DNA of 64,000 nucleotides from Alphaproteobacteria bacterium (GTDB taxonomy: Bacteria > Pseudomonadota > Alphaproteobacteria > Rhodobacterales > Rhodobacteraceae). A program made the translations under genes and the position numbers. Positions 61,319-64,000 of the stretch are shown piece by piece; positions within the stretch are counted from its first letter, which is position 1, and the number at the start of each line of letters is the position of its first letter. The DNA is taken from positions 110,361 to 174,360 of the forward strand of contig JAUHWT010000011.1 of NCBI GenBank assembly GCA_030427145.1, in the 5' to 3' direction. The notes beneath the pieces are model-generated. The model had not been told where the DNA came from. It ran no database searches and was given only the letters and a program-made list of their open reading frames with translations.

Positions 61319-62661
61319 CACTCCGGACCGGCGTCGAGCCGCGACGTGATCGCGGCCATGACCGTCTCCGTCACCTCCGCCCCGTCGCTGCAGGTCTCCC
61401 AGGCCGCCGCCGCCATCTCCGCCGCCCGGTCGGGATGCAAGGTGTCCGCCAGAGCCGAGACCAGCTCCTCCTCATCGGTGACCTCCACCGCCGCACCCGC
61501 GTCCGTCAGCTTTTCATAGGCATCGACAAAGTTCCGCACATGCGGCCCGTGGATCACCGCACTGCCAAGCAGCGCCGGCTCAAACGGGTTGTGCCCGCCA
61601 ATATTAATGAGCGATCCACCCACAAAACTCACCGGCGCAATCCGGTACCAGATGCCCATCTCGCCCAGCGTATCGGCCAAATAGACATCCACATCACCGT
61701 CAATCGGCTCGTCTTTTGAGCGCTGCGCCACCCGCAGCCCCTTGCTCCGCGCCAGCTCCGCCACCGCATCGCCCCGGTTCGGGTGGCGCGGCACGAGGAT
61801 CAGTGCCAGCTTCGGGAAACTCCGGTGCACCGCCACATGCGCGGCCAGGACCACCTCCTCCTCGCCCTCATGGGTCGAAGCCGCCAGCCAGATCTGCCGC
61901 CCCACCAGATCCATGGAAATCTGCCGCCGCACATCCTCATTGCCGGGCAGGGGGGCGGCCCCCTCCTTCAGCGTGCCCGAGACCGAAATCCGCTCCGGAT
62001 CGGCCCCGAGCGAAATCAGCTGCTCCCGCGCCAGCCGGTCCTGCGCCAGGATCTCGTCAAACCGCCGCAGCAGCGACCGCGCCATGCCCTTCATGCCGGA
62101 CCAGCGCCGGAAGGTTTTCTCCGAAATGCGCGCATTGATCAGCAGCATCGGGATCTCCCGGCGGTGAACCTCATAGAGCGTCCCGGGCCAGATCTCGCTT
62201 TCCGTCCACACCGCCAGGTCCGGCTTCCAGTGCTCCAGAAACCGCCGCATCCAGGGCAGAACATCGAGAGGCACAAACTGATGAATGCAGTTCTTCGGCA
62301 TCCGCTCCTCTAGCAGTTCCGCCGAGGTCACGGTGCCCGAGGTCACCAGACAGGTCACGTCCGGCCGGGACTCCCCCAGCCTGCGAAACAGCTCGAGCAG
62401 CGACACGGATTCGCCCACGCTCGCCGCATGAAACCAGATCACCGGCCCTTGGGGGCGCAGGATGCCCGGCTGGCCCATGCGCTCCAGAAACCGGTCGGGA
62501 TCCTCCCGGCCTTCCTTCAATCGCTTTCTGAGCAGATACCGTCCAAGGCTGCCCGCACGGTTGGAAAGCGTCAGATAAAAGCGCAGGCCAAATGATCCGA
62601 TCCGTCCTGGTTCCACGTCCCTAACACCTTCCCACTCCATCCGGCTTTCAGACCGGCACAT
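61318..62661 (-). CDS. waaA: 3-deoxy-D-manno-octulosonic acid transferase (Kdo transferase)
   Basis: A GT30 glycosyltransferase of 447 residues that adds Kdo to lipid A at the inner face of the cytoplasmic membrane. The N-terminal acceptor domain shows VIWFHAASVGESVSLLELF and the donor domain shows ILVPRHPNRGDAVAEL. FVGGSLINIGGHNPFEPALL is the diagnostic signature. The start is uncertain: the ATG at 62661 has no Shine-Dalgarno, and an ATG at 62640 (GAAAG upstream) or a nearby GTG could be used. It is coupled to lpxK. Confidence 0.92.
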   Translation of the reverse strand: MCRSESRMEWEGVRDVEPGRIGSFGLRFYLTLSNRAGSLGRYLLRKRLKEGREDPDRFLERMGQPGILRPQGPVIWFHAASVGESVSLLELFRRLGESRPDVTCLVTSGTVTSAELLEERMPKNCIHQFVPLDVLPWMRRFLEHWKPDLAVWTESEIWPGTLYEVHRREIPMLLINARISEKTFRRWSGMKGMARSLLRRFDEILAQDRLAREQLISLGADPERISVSGTLKEGAAPLPGNEDVRRQISMDLVGRQIWLAASTHEGEEEVVLAAHVAVHRSFPKLALILVPRHPNRGDAVAELARSKGLRVAQRSKDEPIDGDVDVYLADTLGEMGIWYRIAPVSFVGGSLINIGGHNPFEPALLGSAVIHGPHVRNFVDAYEKLTDAGAAVEVTDEEELVSALADTLHPDRAAEMAAAAWETCSDGAEVTETVMAAITSRLDAGPE

Positions 62662-62833
62662 GGCGCAGGGACATAAACACCGCCCAATTGGCTGAATCGT
62701 TCCCCCGCCGTCACCCGGCCATTCTGGGCAGCGGCGCGGTGCAACGCAATATCAGATAAGCACGTGCGGCAATCCGCCGCCCATGGTGTTGTTCCGGTGC
62801 AATTTTTCGCGCCAGCCCGGTGGTGTTACCGGC

Positions 62834-63703
62834 TCAGCGCCCCTCCATCCCCAGAAATTGCGGCGGCAGAGCGACCACGGTGGGCGTGCGCGGCAAATCC
62901 CTCAGGGACACCTCAATGAAAGGCTCATCACGCACATCAATCTCGAACTGGTCCTGCATCCCCACCAGGAACCGGTCCAGCGACCCGGTCGAGAACCAGT
63001 GCATCGGGATCACCACCGCCGAGCGCACATGCTTCAGCAGCGCAATCATCTCCGGCAGGGGCAGCGTCAGCCCCCCGTCCACCGGCGCCATTACCACATC
63101 GAGCCGCCCGATCGCGGCATACTGTTCCGGCGTCGGCGTGTGATGCAGATGCCCCAGATGCCCGATACACAGCCCCTCGGCCTCGAAGACGAAAATCGAG
63201 TTGCCATGGGCCTCAACCCCGCCATAGGCACTGCGGATATCCGTGGGCACATTCCGGATCAGCATCTCGCCCAAATCGAGATGGTGATGCACCGCGTTCT
63301 CCCCGTCCTGGCTCCAGCCGGGCAGAACGTTTGGAATGCGCGTGTCAGGGCTGGCGGTCCAGTGCGAGCCGTGCGCGTGGTTCATGGTCACCACGTCCGG
63401 CACGAGGTCATCGGGCCCAATGTAGCCGTTGTAATCCGTGACCACCGACAGCCCGCCGCGCGTCTGGATCAGGAACATGGAATGGTCGATATAGTTCAGC
63501 CGCACATGCTCAATGGGCACCGCACTCTTATAGTCGACCGTCTGCGGCTCAAGCCTTGCCGCCGCCTGGATCACCTGAAATCCCGGCACGTTCTCCACAT
63601 AGGCCCGGCAATGCGAGGGTTTGCGCTCCACCACCTCCTGCGCCAGCGCCGGTCCCACAACCAGCGTCAAAACGGCAGTCAACGACCCAAGCAAACGTCC
63701 CAT
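62834..63703 (-). CDS. Periplasmic UlaG-like MBL-fold protein
   Basis: A 289-residue protein with a Sec signal peptide (about 1-21, ending PALAQ). The MBL fold region includes RLNYIDHSMFLIQTRGGLSV, VVTDYNGYIGPD, and GHLGHLHHTPTPEQ. The metal motif reads NHAHGSHW: the Asp of the standard HxHxDH is replaced by Ser, and other His ligands seem intact. UlaG-type enzymes are lactonases or phosphodiesterases; a periplasmic one with an altered motif could have another role. It lies 172 nt before waaA on the same strand. Confidence 0.8.
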   Translation of the reverse strand: MGRLLGSLTAVLTLVVGPALAQEVVERKPSHCRAYVENVPGFQVIQAAARLEPQTVDYKSAVPIEHVRLNYIDHSMFLIQTRGGLSVVTDYNGYIGPDDLVPDVVTMNHAHGSHWTASPDTRIPNVLPGWSQDGENAVHHHLDLGEMLIRNVPTDIRSAYGGVEAHGNSIFVFEAEGLCIGHLGHLHHTPTPEQYAAIGRLDVVMAPVDGGLTLPLPEMIALLKHVRSAVVIPMHWFSTGSLDRFLVGMQDQFEIDVRDEPFIEVSLRDLPRTPTVVALPPQFLGMEGR

Positions 63704-63860
63704 AGGCGGCCCCCTTCATTGCGTCCGCCTGAAACGTTACCCCGAACCCCGCACCTGTCAAAGTAACCTGATTGTCATCTGTCCCGTTTCGGTCCCCGAC
63801 CGGGCAGGACCGTGGCAGTTGCCAAAATACAGTGCAGATTTTTATGCAACACCCGAGGCA

Positions 63861-63979
63861 CGACGCGCCATGTCCGACTTTGGGAGGGCTCCAATCCGGT
63901 TGTTCAGCGCGTGTCGCTCAAATTCGCGAAACCATTGAGCAGAGGCCGACGTCGGAGATGCCCTCCCGGGGGGAAAGCA
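63861..63979. repeat. Dispersed palindromic element, copy 2 (about 119 bp, one end degenerate)
   Basis: The sequence from CGACGCGCCATG at 63861 through the GGGGGGAAAG run near 63977 matches the reverse complement of the element at 59315-59448. Shared stretches are CGACTTTGGGAGGGCTCC, CGAAACCATTGAGC, GCCGACGTCG and ATGCCCTCCCGGGGGGAAAG. The central hairpin has diverged, and the far terminal repeat breaks off (CATCTGTC instead of TCGGGCAT). It occupies the 297-nt gene-free end of the window (63704-64000). Confidence 0.75.
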
Positions 63980-64000
63980 TCTGTCTTGAAAATCAAGGTC

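Overview
The window is a GC-rich (roughly 60-65 % by eye) chromosomal segment of an alphaproteobacterium, most like Rhodobacterales or a close relative. The placement rests on gene content and order: tRNA-Trp-secE-nusG-rplKA-rplJL-rpoB, a fused OppDF ATPase, a motB/flgE/flgK/flgL/flgI block, mutY divergent from a DUF721 gene followed by a DsbA-like gene, and waaA-lpxK. I cannot place it to genus. No phage, insertion sequence, integron or CRISPR array was seen.

Layout. 1-4.6 kb (minus strand): transcription/translation core (tRNA-Trp, secE, nusG, rplK, rplA, rplJ, rplL, start of rpoB) with structured intercistronic RNA. 4.6-17.7 kb: a PPP-type phosphatase, then two peptide ABC importers back to back. 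The minus-strand one is dppA-peptidase M24-dppBCDF; the plus-strand one is an oligopeptide-binding protein, oppB, oppC and fused oppDF. 17.8-25.6 kb: a KefB/C-like K+/H+ antiporter, pyruvate carboxylase, and a cupin-XRE regulator divergent from a GabT-like aminotransferase with a repeated operator between them. 25.7-29.6 kb: a three-subunit molybdenum hydroxylase followed by an overlapping MoaD/ThiS-like protein.

29.6-36.4 kb (minus strand) is the most unusual part. It is a tightly packed five-gene unit: cyclase/AAA ATPase/TPR protein, YcaO, TfuA, a thermolysin-like HEXXH protein, and a 175-residue protein of unknown family. YcaO and TfuA together are known to install backbone thioamides. No transporter or obvious short precursor peptide lies next to them, so the target may be the 175-residue protein or another cellular protein.

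36.6-43.3 kb: acyl-CoA ligase, a COG0523 zinc-type GTPase behind a Zur-like palindrome, an EnvZ-like histidine kinase, an MBL hydrolase and a beta-lactamase-family esterase. 43.3-49.5 kb: a tandem repeat, then a flagellar block (motB-like, flgE, flgK, flgL, flgI). 49.5-56.6 kb: membrane-fused glycerophosphodiesterase, an ImuA-like protein without imuB/dnaE2 beside it, a DMT transporter, an RTX calcium-binding protein, a cytochrome P450 and a DUF1801 protein. 56.8-59.2 kb: mutY, DUF721 and dsbA-like. 59.2-64 kb: two copies of a roughly 120-134 bp palindromic dispersed repeat flank an AT-richer lipoprotein gene, lpxK, waaA and an UlaG-like MBL protein.
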